DNA of 64,000 bases, from assembly GCF_007741515.1 (NCBI RefSeq), contig NZ_CP036263.1, positions 1,550,001 through 1,614,000 of the forward strand, given 5' to 3'. This document shows, piece after piece, positions 26,196 through 35,362 of this stretch; the stretch's first letter is position 1; each line of letters begins with the position of its first letter. The notes under the pieces are model-generated. The model did not search any database. It saw nothing but the letters and a program-made list of their open reading frames with translations, and was not told the origin of the DNA. A program made the position numbers and the translations under genes. This stretch comes from Adhaeretor mobilis (GTDB lineage Bacteria > Planctomycetota > Planctomycetia > Pirellulales > Lacipirellulaceae).

Positions 26196-27451
26196 TTCGG
26201 GGCCGATTCTCTCCCTGGGACCGGCTTGCGCGAGGTCTCGTGCATCAGCGGCTCGAACAACTTGGGGTAGGGCCACTACGAATTACGGACTCCCTGGGAG
26301 AGGCCACTCTTGCCGGGGCCGGTTGCTCCGTGCTTGACCAATCAGAGTCATTCTGCAGTTGCAGGGAATTGGTTGTCACGCACCCCCGCTTTTATCGAAA
26401 AATCGTGACTCGCGGCAGCCTCGGGTTTGGCGATGCTTACGTCGATGGCGACTGGAACTCTCCTGACCTGCCGGCGTTGTTGGAAACGCTGGCGGAAGTG
26501 AGCGTCGAAGAATCCAATGAGCGGAATCCCACTCGATTGGCACTCTCCGCTTGGCAACGGTTGCAGCAACTTCTGAATCGTAACAGTCCACGTGGTAGCC
26601 GCAGGAACATTAGCTTTCATTACGATCTGAGCAACCAACTGTTCGCCCTGTTCTTGGATCCCACCTTCACCTACTCGTGCGGGATTTTTAGCAACGCATC
26701 GACGACACTGGAAGAAGCTTCGCTCGCCAAGTACCAGCGAATTTGCGAAAAGCTTGAGCTTAGTCCAAGGGACCATGTCCTAGAGATCGGCTGCGGTTGG
26801 GGTGGGTTTGTGGAGTATGCAGTGCAACACTACGGCTGCCGCGTGACTGCGGTAACAATCTCCAGAGAGCAGCTCAATTTCGCCAAGCAGCGTATTGCTG
26901 CAACGGGATTAGCTGACCGAGTTGACTTGCAGTTCTGCGACTATCGCCACTTGACTGGCAAGTTTGATAAGCTCGTATCGATTGAAATGATCGAAGCAGT
27001 CGGGCACGACTATCTACCAGCATTTGTTGAGAAATGCGACTCGCTGCTTAAGCCGAGTGGCAAGATGATGCTGCAAGCGATTACGATTCCCGATCACAGG
27101 TACGACGCCTATCGCCGCCGCGTCGACTTTATTCAGAAGTATATCTTCCCGGGTGGTTGCCTTGTTTCGTTGGAGCGACTTGCCAGGGTCGTTCATCAAC
27201 ACAGTACGCTTCGCGAGCTGCAATCGTGCGACTTCGCTGCGGACTATCAGAAAATGTTGCTCGCTTGGCGAGAGAAATTCTTGGCTTCCCGAGAGCAAGT
27301 ACGTGCGCTACACCCCGGCGATAGATTCCTACGTGCCTGGGATTACTATTTCAGCTATTGTGCAGCGGGGTTTGCAAGAGGGAAGATCGGTGTTTCGCAG
27401 ATACTGCTGGAAAAGGATAGCGGAACCAATCAGCGGACAACGGCGCAATGA
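26102..27451 (+). CDS. Cyclopropane-fatty-acyl-phospholipid synthase family methyltransferase
   Basis: The protein is 449 residues from the ATG at 26102; a TTG at 26072 is also in frame. Either start overlaps DUF1365 substantially. The N-terminal lipid-binding half contains GSLGFGDAYVDGDWNSPDL (about 102-120). The SAM-dependent methyltransferase half begins FHYDLSNQLFALFLD and carries the SAM motif VLEIGCGWGG (about 223-232). It also shows SIEMIEAVGH and the IFPGG segment conserved in CFA synthases. The enzyme would methylenate or methylate double bonds of membrane phospholipid acyl chains. The next gene (DUF1295) overlaps by four bases. The long overlap with DUF1365 is unusual and implies tight translational coupling. 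Confidence 0.9.
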   Translation: MPLLSSPARTGSAGGANRIARGRVLSGKVPVIRGRFSPWDRLARGLVHQRLEQLGVGPLRITDSLGEATLAGAGCSVLDQSESFCSCRELVVTHPRFYRKIVTRGSLGFGDAYVDGDWNSPDLPALLETLAEVSVEESNERNPTRLALSAWQRLQQLLNRNSPRGSRRNISFHYDLSNQLFALFLDPTFTYSCGIFSNASTTLEEASLAKYQRICEKLELSPRDHVLEIGCGWGGFVEYAVQHYGCRVTAVTISREQLNFAKQRIAATGLADRVDLQFCDYRHLTGKFDKLVSIEMIEAVGHDYLPAFVEKCDSLLKPSGKMMLQAITIPDHRYDAYRRRVDFIQKYIFPGGCLVSLERLARVVHQHSTLRELQSCDFAADYQKMLLAWREKFLASREQVRALHPGDRFLRAWDYYFSYCAAGFARGKIGVSQILLEKDSGTNQRTTAQ

Positions 27452-28224
27452 TTGATTTTCAGCTGCTAATCGCTGGACTAATAGCTGCGATCGCGCTGAT
27501 GATCGGCCTCTGGTTTGTGCAACGTCGTACCGGTAACGCAGGAATCGTGGACGTGGCCTGGGGGGCATCGATAGGTGTGTTGGGACTTGCGTTCGCGCTG
27601 TTGGGCACAGCCCTGCCGGGACTCCGTTGGTTGGTCGGCGGAATGATTGGCGTCTGGGCGCTACGGTACACGAGTCACTTGTACACGCGTGTCGTGGGCG
27701 AACCAGAGGAAGGACGATACAAGGAGCTACGTCGTGCTTGGGGGGAGAAGCACGACTGGAAGATGTTTCTGTTCTACATGTTTCAAGCCTTTGGAGCCTG
27801 GGTATTTTCGTTGGGCGTGTTCGCCATCGCACATGGGAGTTGGCCAACCAAGCCGCTTGTCGGTTTCGCAGTCGCTCTCTGGATCGTTGGCATTGCAGGC
27901 AATTCAATTTCCGACTGGCAGCTCAAGCAGTTCAAGCAATCCCCTGACTCGAAGGGCAAGACCTGTCGACGCGGGCTGTGGCGCTACTCACGGCATCCGA
28001 ATTACTTCTTCGAGTGGATTCACTGGTGTAGCTACATTCCACTGGCATGGGCGTCGCCTTTGTGGTGGCTAGCGCCGTTGGTGGCGTTGTCGCTGCTCTA
28101 TCTCCTCCTGTTTATGACGGGCATTCCGCCCACCGAGAAACAGGCACTTGCCAGTCGTGGGGACGATTATCGTGAGTACCAGCGTACGACCAGCATGTTT
28201 GTCCCCTGGTTTCCGAAGGCTTGA
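27448..28224 (+). CDS. DUF1295 (steroid 5-alpha-reductase-like) membrane protein
   Basis: The protein has 258 residues and overlaps the CFA synthase stop by ATGA. It has about six hydrophobic segments. VDVAWGASIGVLGLAFALL occurs near residues 34-52, and RRGLWRYSRHPNYFFEWIHW near 174-193 is the hallmark of the DUF1295/ICMT-like reductase fold. The fold includes steroid reductases that use NADPH on lipid double bonds. As the last gene of the operon it probably reduces or rearranges a product made by the preceding enzymes. Substrate unknown; family and membrane location are clear. Confidence 0.9.
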   Translation: MIDFQLLIAGLIAAIALMIGLWFVQRRTGNAGIVDVAWGASIGVLGLAFALLGTALPGLRWLVGGMIGVWALRYTSHLYTRVVGEPEEGRYKELRRAWGEKHDWKMFLFYMFQAFGAWVFSLGVFAIAHGSWPTKPLVGFAVALWIVGIAGNSISDWQLKQFKQSPDSKGKTCRRGLWRYSRHPNYFFEWIHWCSYIPLAWASPLWWLAPLVALSLLYLLLFMTGIPPTEKQALASRGDDYREYQRTTSMFVPWFPKA

Positions 28225-28327
28225 AGGCCAAGCTGATTTCTAGGCACTGCTTTGACGCGAAGCTGGCTTCCGGCTAGGCTCATCCACTCGATATTACCCG
28301 TGGTTGGCAGAAGCCAAGGAGCAAATG

Positions 28328-29044
28328 ATGACTAAGTTTTCCCAGATAGGTTTTCTCACTAGTTTGGCGCTATTGCTTGCCGTATCGATTGCTACTGCCG
28401 AGTCGCCAACCAAGTCTGCACGCTGGGCGAAAGCGATGGAGACTTTCGCAGCTGAAGACGCCAAACATCCGACGGATCCTGGAGGGGTCGTATTTGTGGG
28501 GAGTTCGAGCATCCGGCTGTGGGATTTGCCGAAGAGTTTTCCAGACCTAAAACCGCCTGCGCTCAATCGTGGCTTTGGCGGATCGCAACTTGAAGATTCG
28601 ATTCGCCATCTCGAACTGCTTGTTCTCAAGCACAAGCCGCGGCTTGTTTTCATTTACGCCGGCGACAACGACATTGCCGCCGGAAAGGATGCGGAGCGAG
28701 TGGTGAAAGACTTCCAAACGCTTACGTCGCGAATTCACAAGACGCTGCCTAAGGCTCGAATCGCTTTTATCGCCATCAAACCGAGTCTCGCCCGCTTGAA
28801 GCTGGCTGACACCATGGTCGAAGCGAACGGGCAGATTGCTCAGCTCTGTGCAAAACGCGAAGAGTTGGAATTCATCGACGTTTGGAAGCCGATGCTCGGC
28901 AACGACGGCCAGCCGCGGCCTGAGCTATTTCGCAACGACGGCCTGCATTTGAACGACGCAGGCTACAAGCTATGGAACTCGCTCGTGGCGCCGGTGCTGG
29001 AACCTAGGTTGGAATCGACTGCTCAACGGGAGAGAGAGCAATAG
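28328..29044 (+). CDS. Secreted SGNH/GDSL-family hydrolase
   Basis: The protein is 238 residues from the ATG at 28328, six bases after AAGGAG. Earlier in-frame starts sit on top of that site. A signal peptide (IGFLTSLALLLAVSIATA) is followed by the SGNH blocks. VFVGSSSIRLWDLP carries the Ser block, FGGSQLED the Gly block, YAGDNDIAAG the Asn block, and DGLHLNDAGYKLW the Asp-His pair. This is the small planctomycete-rich GSSS variant of GDSL esterases. Substrates of such enzymes are esters, often acetylated sugars or lipids. It stands 100 bases after the lipid operon, likely with its own promoter. Confidence 0.88.
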   Translation: MTKFSQIGFLTSLALLLAVSIATAESPTKSARWAKAMETFAAEDAKHPTDPGGVVFVGSSSIRLWDLPKSFPDLKPPALNRGFGGSQLEDSIRHLELLVLKHKPRLVFIYAGDNDIAAGKDAERVVKDFQTLTSRIHKTLPKARIAFIAIKPSLARLKLADTMVEANGQIAQLCAKREELEFIDVWKPMLGNDGQPRPELFRNDGLHLNDAGYKLWNSLVAPVLEPRLESTAQREREQ

Positions 29045-29192
29045 CCCGCAAGCTACGTCTCGCGCGGAGACTACGATTTATGAAGAGACCAGCTAAGCCG
29101 CAAGCGGCGGAGTTGGGTTGTCGGATCATCGGCGGCGCGGGATACTACCAAGATACAAGTTCCCCTCACAGTAAGTCTTTACGGAGAAAGCA

Positions 29193-29879
29193 ATGACGAT
29201 CAGCCGAACTCGCTGGGAGTACATCCCCTTGGTTTGCACCGGTTTGCTTGCAGGTTTGGGAGGCGTGGCGATAGCCCAAGCGCAGGCGCCTCCACCGGTT
29301 GTTGTTGCAACGGACCAAGAAGATAAGGCAATCGTGGATGCCGTTGTTGAAGAAATCCAAAGGCAGGGCGGATCGATCGTGCCGCCTTTAGAGGCGTCGC
29401 CGCAGGAGCCTCCCCATGGGTGGCAAATTCAACAAGAACTACGAAGAGACGGCTTGCGCGGCGAATCGCGCGTTCTTGGCGAAGTCCTAGATCCTCCTGC
29501 TAGAGAAAATCTTCGTTTCGACCCGTCGGGCAATCCAGCGCTCAACAACCCCGGGCCCAGGGGTGGGGTGGGTCAGCCACGAGAGCGTCATGAGCGACGG
29601 CAGCTTGATCGTGACAGGCCGCGTGAGTTCCAACGTGAACAGCGGGGGGCTCACCATCAACCGGCCCACTCCAGATCGTCCATCCTACGCGATAGTTCCT
29701 GGCACTTAGAGGAAGTGGCCCATCGCCTGGAAGTCGAAGGACTTTATAGGGAGGCAGATGCGATTCGCGGCACAGCTCGGACGCTTCGCGAACGGTCGCG
29801 AGAGCTGGCCCGCAGCGAAGAGAGCAAGCCGAATAAGTCGGATGATCCTCGTGAGCGTACTTTGGGGGCGGTTCAGTAG
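29193..29879 (+). CDS. Secreted basic protein of unknown function
   Basis: The protein has 228 residues with GGAGA seven bases before the ATG. A signal peptide (YIPLVCTGLLAGLGGVAIAQ, ending near AQAQA) precedes a disordered-looking, Arg/Gln/Pro-rich middle (RERHERRQLDRDRPREFQRE). A predicted helix, WHLEEVAHRLEVEGLYREADAIRGTARTLRERS, lies near the C-terminus. No known domain was recognised. The helical tail resembles small planctomycetal proteins with one conserved helical hairpin, but I cannot name a family. Coding is supported by the ribosome binding site, signal peptide and length. Confidence 0.6.
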   Translation: MTISRTRWEYIPLVCTGLLAGLGGVAIAQAQAPPPVVVATDQEDKAIVDAVVEEIQRQGGSIVPPLEASPQEPPHGWQIQQELRRDGLRGESRVLGEVLDPPARENLRFDPSGNPALNNPGPRGGVGQPRERHERRQLDRDRPREFQREQRGAHHQPAHSRSSILRDSSWHLEEVAHRLEVEGLYREADAIRGTARTLRERSRELARSEESKPNKSDDPRERTLGAVQ

Positions 29880-30214
29880 TTGGGTGAGTTTCTCTTGGCC
29901 GGGATGCGTGCGAGGGCTTAGAATTCACGGCGAGCAAGCTCCTCGGCTAGCCGAATATTGCCTGGGAATCGCGCTGATGCCGGCGACTACTTGATTGACA
30001 GCCTGCGGGGGCGTCATTAGCCTAGGACTGTGGAGTGGGGCCGTCGTAGCGGGGTTGCTCAAATGTGCGCAACCGCGCGAATTCTCTCGTCGTAACCACT
30101 TCTGTCACTGTCTCTTAGTCGTCGATTGTCTGTCGGCATGAGATTCGCTGACGACATCGGAACCAGACGACTTCGAAACTACTTCTCGGAACAAAACAGA
30201 GAACCCCTGCCACC
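29880..30214. other. Intergenic region before the pilus locus, with a repeat copy
   Basis: This 335-base stretch holds copy E of a dispersed repeat at 29926-29952 (CACGGCGAGCAAGCTCCTCG then GCTAG), nearly identical to that at 57065. No gene is seen. The promoter of the pilB-like gene should lie in the right part. Confidence 0.45.
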
Positions 30215-31921
30215 ATGGCTGCTGACTTCGGTGACTTTCTGATCAAAAAGGGAATCCTTGGGCCTGAACAGCTCAAAGAAGCCCAAACCGTTTCCACCTC
30301 GCGCAACTTGAAACTGTGGGACGCGGTCCAAAATCTGGGCTACGGCAGTGCCGAGCAACTGATGCGGGCGCTGGCTGAATTCCATAAGTACGAGTACTAC
30401 GATCTGAACAACGTGCCGATCCCCCCGGCCGTGGTGGAACTCGTGCCCGAGTCGGTCGCGCGAGAGAACTCCGTCATCCCCTTCTCGGAAGATGATGGCA
30501 AGTTGATGGTCCTCACCAGCGACCCTGAAGACTTTGCGACCATCGACAAGCTGCAGTTCATTCTCAATCGCGATGTGAAGATCGGCCTTGCCACGCGGGA
30601 GAGCATCCTCGAAGCGGTTAACCGAAACTACGGGCAGGTGGATGGCGAGTCTGCCGACTCGATGCTGCAAGAATTTACCGACACGGCGATCGACTTCACC
30701 GAGACGGAAGGTGACGACGCTGGCGACGACGACGATGTGGTCGACGAGACGAGCGCCCCCATCGTTCGGCTCGTGCAGTTGATGATTGGCGAAGCGGTGC
30801 AGCTTCGCGCGTCGGACATTCATGTCGAACCGTTCGAAGATCGCGTTCGTATCCGTTACCGCATTGACGGTGTATTGGTCGAGCGAGATAGTCCGCCACG
30901 ACGTTTGCTTGGTGCGTTGCTCTCGCGTATTAAGATTCTCGCCAAGATGGATATCGCTGAGCGACGGCGCACACAAGACGGTCGCATTAAGATTACCGCT
31001 GGCGGTAAAGAACTCGACTTGCGTGTGAGCATGTTGCCGACCAGTCACGGTCAATCATGCGTAATGCGCCTGCTGGATAAGGATAATATCAAGGTTGGCG
31101 TCCGCCAGTTGGGCCTCTCTGATGTCGACTTTAAAAAGTTCCGCAATATTATCCGCCGCCCCAATGGCATCCTCCTCGTGACGGGGCCAACCGGTTCGGG
31201 CAAGACAACCACACTTTATGCGGCGCTCAACGAACTGAATCGGCCGGACCGAAAAATCATCACTGCCGAAGACCCGGTTGAGTACTACCTGCCTGGTATT
31301 AACCAAGTCGAAGTCCGGCATTCGATTGGGCTCGACTTCTCAGCGATCATTCGCTCTATGTTGCGACAAGCGCCCAACGTGATTCTCGTGGGCGAAATGC
31401 GTGACCATGAAACCGCGTCGATGGGTATTCAAGCTTCGCTCACAGGTCACTTGGTATTCAGCACGCTCCACACCAACGACGCGCCTGGTGCGATCACACG
31501 CATGGTCGACATGGGCGTGCCGGCTTATCTGGTGGCAGGAAGTGTGGTTGGTATTCTCGCGCAACGTCTTGTGCGTGTTGTGTGCAGTAAATGCAAACAG
31601 CCTCACACCCCATCCGACGCGCAACTTCAAGCCGCCGGCATCACGCCCGAACAGGCCAAAGAGGCAACCTTTATGAAGGGTGTCGGTTGTTCGCATTGTG
31701 GCAAGGGCGGTTATCGTGGACGGCTTGGCGTGTTCGAGTTCATGACGATGACCAGCAAAGTGCGCGAGCTGGCGTTCCAAGGTGCCTCGACCATCGACAT
31801 TCGCAAGGCTGCCGAGTCTGAGGGCATGAGCACGCTCTACGAAGATGCCATCTCGAAAGCCATGCAGGGCATCACGACGCTCGAAGAAGTGTTCAAGGTG
31901 ACGAAGCGGACTGAGAAGTAG
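30215..31921 (+). CDS. pilB: PilB/GspE-type assembly ATPase, first copy
   Basis: The protein has 568 residues. The N-terminal MshEN-like domain (about 1-150) precedes an acidic linker (about 165-180, Asp-rich). The secretion-ATPase core contains ASDIHVEPFEDRVRIRYRID, Walker A GPTGSGKTTTLY (about 325-336), the Asp box and His box (FSTLHTNDAPGA), and Walker B ILVGEMRDHET. A four-Cys zinc site (CSKC ... CSHCG) lies at about 460-495. These hexameric ATPases power pilin extraction and fibre extension at the inner membrane. It is the first gene of the locus. It differs enough from the second copy at 33631 that the two are probably specialised rather than recent duplicates. Confidence 0.93.
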   Translation: MAADFGDFLIKKGILGPEQLKEAQTVSTSRNLKLWDAVQNLGYGSAEQLMRALAEFHKYEYYDLNNVPIPPAVVELVPESVARENSVIPFSEDDGKLMVLTSDPEDFATIDKLQFILNRDVKIGLATRESILEAVNRNYGQVDGESADSMLQEFTDTAIDFTETEGDDAGDDDDVVDETSAPIVRLVQLMIGEAVQLRASDIHVEPFEDRVRIRYRIDGVLVERDSPPRRLLGALLSRIKILAKMDIAERRRTQDGRIKITAGGKELDLRVSMLPTSHGQSCVMRLLDKDNIKVGVRQLGLSDVDFKKFRNIIRRPNGILLVTGPTGSGKTTTLYAALNELNRPDRKIITAEDPVEYYLPGINQVEVRHSIGLDFSAIIRSMLRQAPNVILVGEMRDHETASMGIQASLTGHLVFSTLHTNDAPGAITRMVDMGVPAYLVAGSVVGILAQRLVRVVCSKCKQPHTPSDAQLQAAGITPEQAKEATFMKGVGCSHCGKGGYRGRLGVFEFMTMTSKVRELAFQGASTIDIRKAAESEGMSTLYEDAISKAMQGITTLEEVFKVTKRTEK

Positions 31922-32402
31922 TCGCGTTTGAGAGTGACTGTAGCGCTCGTTGCTTCTCACTTCAACCTCTACTCACTTCAACAATAGCCCGCGAGCTAAT
32001 TTTCATTCAGCGTAGGGCTTAACTCTCGGATTGGGACGCGTCGATGGGGGTAGGCTCCGGTGGCAGCTCCTCTGCGGGTTCCTGTTGCAGCGAAATGGCA
32101 CAGTGAAACGAGACGGCTTGGGGCAGAATCCAACAGGGCCCTTGTGGAGTTATCCCCTTGAAATACTTGAGTTTAGAGAGATTCTCGCGCATAATGTGGA
32201 CAGCGCCCATGGTCCCCAAATTGGGGCCTCCACAGTCGCCGCGCTGGGCAGTTCTTTTCCAAGCTTTCGTTCGGAACAATGAAGGCGTCGCCCAGAGTGT
32301 CACTTAGGTGGGTGGCAGTAGGTGGGGTCGCCCGCAAATTGCGACAGCCGGCAACTGCCTGGGCAATAGCGCGAACTGAGAACATCAGACAAGAAGGCAC
32401 GT
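31922..32402. other. Intergenic region between pilB-like and pilT-like genes
   Basis: This 480-base gap contains a TAGCCCGCGAGCTAA-type repeat arm near 31986-32000. It may also contain a small minus-strand gene (32019-32210). Otherwise no structure is recognised. Confidence 0.4.
32019..32210 (-). CDS. Possible small protein, unknown
   Basis: This is a 63-residue frame from the ATG at 32210 on the strand opposite the pilus genes. The composition looks protein-like (NLSKLKYFKGITPQGPCWIL, then an acidic Pro-rich tail ending DASQSES). A good ribosome binding site is not obvious, and no family was recognised. It could equally be chance; comparison with related genomes would settle it. Confidence 0.3.
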   Translation of the reverse strand: MGAVHIMRENLSKLKYFKGITPQGPCWILPQAVSFHCAISLQQEPAEELPPEPTPIDASQSES

Positions 32403-33503
32403 ATGGGAACCATTCTGATCGACAAGCTGCTCTCTGCTCAAGTTAAGCAGGGTGCGAGCGATTTGCATATCACCGTCGGGCAACCGCCTGTGCTGCGATT
32501 GCATGGTCGTATGCAGAAGCTCAAGACCAAGGTCCTGGAGTCGGCAGACACGATGGGCTTGATGAAAAGCATCACGCCGGATCGTTGCCAGCAAGAATTC
32601 CAAGAGACCGGCAGCGCCGACTTCGGCTTTGCCTTTGGCGAGGAGGCTCGCTTCCGTGTGTCGGTGTTCCGCCAGCGTGGCAACGTGGCCATGGTGCTAC
32701 GGCAGATTCCTGTCGACTTGCTCACGATGGAAGATCTCAAGCTACCGGAGATCTTCAAAGATATGATCATGCGCCCCCGCGGGCTGATTCTCGTTACTGG
32801 GCCGACTGGTTCGGGCAAGAGTACTTCGCTGGCGGCAATGATCGACCACGTGAACTCCACGGTCGATCATCACATTATCACCATCGAAGATCCGATCGAG
32901 TTCTATCACAACCACAAGAAGTCCACGGTCAACCAACGTGAAGTCGGCGTGGATGTCACTTCCTTTGCGGAAGCAATTCGACGAGCCCTGCGGCAAGACC
33001 CTGATATTATCCTGGTAGGTGAGCTTCGCGATCTAGAGACCATCGAAGCGGCCATTACCGCTGCTGAGACGGGTCACGTGGTATTTGGCACGCTGCATAC
33101 GTCGAGCGCAGCCGGCACGATCAATCGCGTGATCGACGTGTTCCCCACCAACCAGCAAGACCAAATTCGCACGCAGCTCGCCACGTCGATCATTGGGATC
33201 CTTGCCCAGCAGCTGATTCCCAAGATCGGTGGTGGACGCATTGCCGCGTTTGAAGTGCTGGTAGTCACGCCCGGTATCTCGAACCTTATCCGCGAGAACA
33301 AAGTATTCCGTATCACTTCCGCGATCCAAACCGGTGCGAAGCACGGCATGCAACTGCTCGATGATCACCTCTTCAGGCTCTGGCGAGATGAGATTTGCTC
33401 GGAAGAGGATGTCATCGGAAAAGCCAATAGCCCGGATGACCTTAGCAAAAGAATTGCCTCGGCTAAACGAGGCGTCTTTGATGAAGAGCAAGATGACGAT
33501 TGA
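32403..33503 (+). CDS. pilT: PilT-type retraction ATPase
   Basis: The protein has 366 residues. It begins LLSAQVKQGASDLHITVGQP, typical of PilT. FRVSVFRQRGNVAMVLR closes the PAS-like domain. Walker A is GPTGSGKSTSLAAMI (about 134-148), the Asp box holds TIEDPIEF, Walker B is ILVGELRDLET, and the His box is GTLHTSSAAGTINR. AIRRALRQDPD and LIPKIGGGRIAAFEVL are family hallmarks. It lacks the Cys zinc site of the PilB proteins. PilT disassembles pili into the membrane, so its presence points to a retractable pilus rather than a pure type II secretion system. The C-terminus is acidic. Confidence 0.95.
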   Translation: MGTILIDKLLSAQVKQGASDLHITVGQPPVLRLHGRMQKLKTKVLESADTMGLMKSITPDRCQQEFQETGSADFGFAFGEEARFRVSVFRQRGNVAMVLRQIPVDLLTMEDLKLPEIFKDMIMRPRGLILVTGPTGSGKSTSLAAMIDHVNSTVDHHIITIEDPIEFYHNHKKSTVNQREVGVDVTSFAEAIRRALRQDPDIILVGELRDLETIEAAITAAETGHVVFGTLHTSSAAGTINRVIDVFPTNQQDQIRTQLATSIIGILAQQLIPKIGGGRIAAFEVLVVTPGISNLIRENKVFRITSAIQTGAKHGMQLLDDHLFRLWRDEICSEEDVIGKANSPDDLSKRIASAKRGVFDEEQDDD

Positions 33504-33518
33504 GACACGAGACGAGAC

Positions 33519-33588
33519 GTAGGGTACTGCCGAGTGGAGCGAGGCATACCAAGACGCGGTGGTATGCCTCGCTCCTCTCGGCCCCTAC
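33519..33588. repeat. Palindromic repeat of the GTAGGGTA...GGAGCGAGGC family
   Basis: The left arm GTAGGGTACTGCCGAGTGGA continues into GCGAGGCATACC. The right arm starts GGTATGCCTCGCTCC and ends CCCTAC. The arms match except for a 4-base gap and a few mismatches, around a 10-base loop. The same arm sequence recurs at 51219-51384. It fills the pilT-pilB2 gap and would form a long RNA hairpin there. Confidence 0.75.
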
Positions 33589-33630
33589 AAATAACCGACC
33601 AACCACAACCTAACCCCTGTTCTCTAAGCA

Positions 33631-35346
33631 ATGGCTCTACGTCGAATCGGACAAATCTTTGTCGACCTTGGCTACATCAGCGACGAACAACTCGAACTGA
33701 TCGTAGACGAGCAAAAAGAACGCCCCGGGCAGATGCTCGGTCAGGTGGCGATGGATCTCGGTCTACTGGCCGACGACCAGCTAGCTATCGCGCTTGCAGA
33801 GCAGATGTCGCTCAAGACCGTCTCCGCTCATGAGGTAACGATCGAGCCTGAAGTGCTCGCATTGGTCACCGAGCCCATGGCCCAGATGTATCGCATCATC
33901 CCCATTGAGTTCGACGGAAATACTCTGACGGTAGCCATGTGCGATCCGCAGAATTTGGCGGTTCAGGACGAATTGCGCACCTTTCTGGGCTACAACATCC
34001 GCGTCGCCGTAGCCACCGAGCCCTCCCTGCTTGCGGCCTTGGAACGCTATTACGGCGAGAGTAACGAGAGTGTCGAGTCGATCGTTTCCGACCTCGAGGG
34101 CGATGCCGATCTGGCCGCCGCGGTTGCCGCGGCTGAGGGCAACGCGCACGACATCAGTAGTGTGGAAGCGTTGGCTGATAGTGCTCCGGTTCGCAAGCTA
34201 CTGAACATGGTGCTTTTGCTGGCGATTAAGGATCACGCGAGCGATCTCCACTTCGAGCCCTTCGAGGACGAATTTCGCATTCGCATCAAGGCGGATGGCG
34301 TGCTCTACGAGATGGTCCCGCCGCCACGTCATTTGGCATTTGCCATTACCACACGCATCAAAGTGATGGCGGATCTCGATATCGCCGAGCGCCGCCTCCC
34401 GCAGGATGGCCGAATTGAGCTGACCGTGGGTGGTCACCCGGTCGATCTTCGTGTGAGCGTCCTACCCACCATGTTTGGCGAAAGCGTCGTCATGCGGGTG
34501 CTCGATCGCTCGGTTGTGTCGCTCGACCTGGGCAATGTGGGTATGAACGAACAAACGATGGCCGACTTCCGCAGCGCCATCGAGAAGCCCAACGGCATTG
34601 TGCTGGTGACCGGGCCTACGGGCTCTGGCAAGACCACCACGCTCTACTCCGCCCTCAACGAGCTCAACGTCATTGAGGACAAGCTCATCACCACCGAAGA
34701 CCCGGTGGAGTACGACATGGATGGCATCATCCAGGTGCCCATCGATGCGTCCATCGGCAATACCTTCGCCCAGTGCCTACGAGCCATTCTGCGGCAAGAC
34801 CCAGACAAGATCCTCGTCGGCGAGATTCGCGACCTGGAGACGGCCGAAATCGCCGTGCAATCGTCTCTCACCGGGCACATGGTGTTTAGCACGCTGCATA
34901 CCAACGACGCCTCGGCCACGATCACGCGACTCAAGGATATGGGGATTCCCACATTCCTGATTACCGCAACTGTCGAGGTCATCCTCGCCCAGCGGCTTGT
35001 GCGCAGAGTCTGTACCCAGTGCAAGGAAGAGTACAAACCCGCAAAGGAAATCCTCGACGATTTGGAGCTCACCGAGGAAGATATGAAGGGAAAACGCTTT
35101 TTCCGTGGCTCAGGCTGCGAAAATTGCAACAATACAGGATATAAGGGGCGCGTCGGCCTATTCGAGTTGCTGATCATGAACAACGAGCTCCGCGACATGA
35201 TCATGCTGAATGCCTCGACCGACGACCTCCGAGATAAAGCCCGCGAGCACGGAATGGTCACCCTGAGAGATGCTGGCATGAAAGCTGCATATGAGGGAAC
35301 CACCACGCCCGAGGAAGTGATCCGCGAAACCATTATGGAAGCGTAA
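33631..35346 (+). CDS. PilB/GspE-type assembly ATPase, second copy
   Basis: The protein has 571 residues. An MshEN-like N-terminal domain (RRIGQIFVDLGYISDEQLE) is followed by an acidic/Ala linker (about 150-180). The ATPase core contains ASDLHFEPFEDEFRIRIKAD, Walker A GPTGSGKTTTLYSALNE (about 329-345), Walker B ILVGEIRDLETAEIAV and FSTLHTNDASATITRL. The zinc site is CTQC ... CENCNNTG. It sits directly before the PilC/GspF gene, so it is the better candidate partner of that platform protein. Two extension-type ATPases in one locus suggest either two fibre states or a combined pilus/secretion function. Confidence 0.92.
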   Translation: MALRRIGQIFVDLGYISDEQLELIVDEQKERPGQMLGQVAMDLGLLADDQLAIALAEQMSLKTVSAHEVTIEPEVLALVTEPMAQMYRIIPIEFDGNTLTVAMCDPQNLAVQDELRTFLGYNIRVAVATEPSLLAALERYYGESNESVESIVSDLEGDADLAAAVAAAEGNAHDISSVEALADSAPVRKLLNMVLLLAIKDHASDLHFEPFEDEFRIRIKADGVLYEMVPPPRHLAFAITTRIKVMADLDIAERRLPQDGRIELTVGGHPVDLRVSVLPTMFGESVVMRVLDRSVVSLDLGNVGMNEQTMADFRSAIEKPNGIVLVTGPTGSGKTTTLYSALNELNVIEDKLITTEDPVEYDMDGIIQVPIDASIGNTFAQCLRAILRQDPDKILVGEIRDLETAEIAVQSSLTGHMVFSTLHTNDASATITRLKDMGIPTFLITATVEVILAQRLVRRVCTQCKEEYKPAKEILDDLELTEEDMKGKRFFRGSGCENCNNTGYKGRVGLFELLIMNNELRDMIMLNASTDDLRDKAREHGMVTLRDAGMKAAYEGTTTPEEVIRETIMEA

Positions 35347-35362
35347 GAGAAAGCCACCATCA

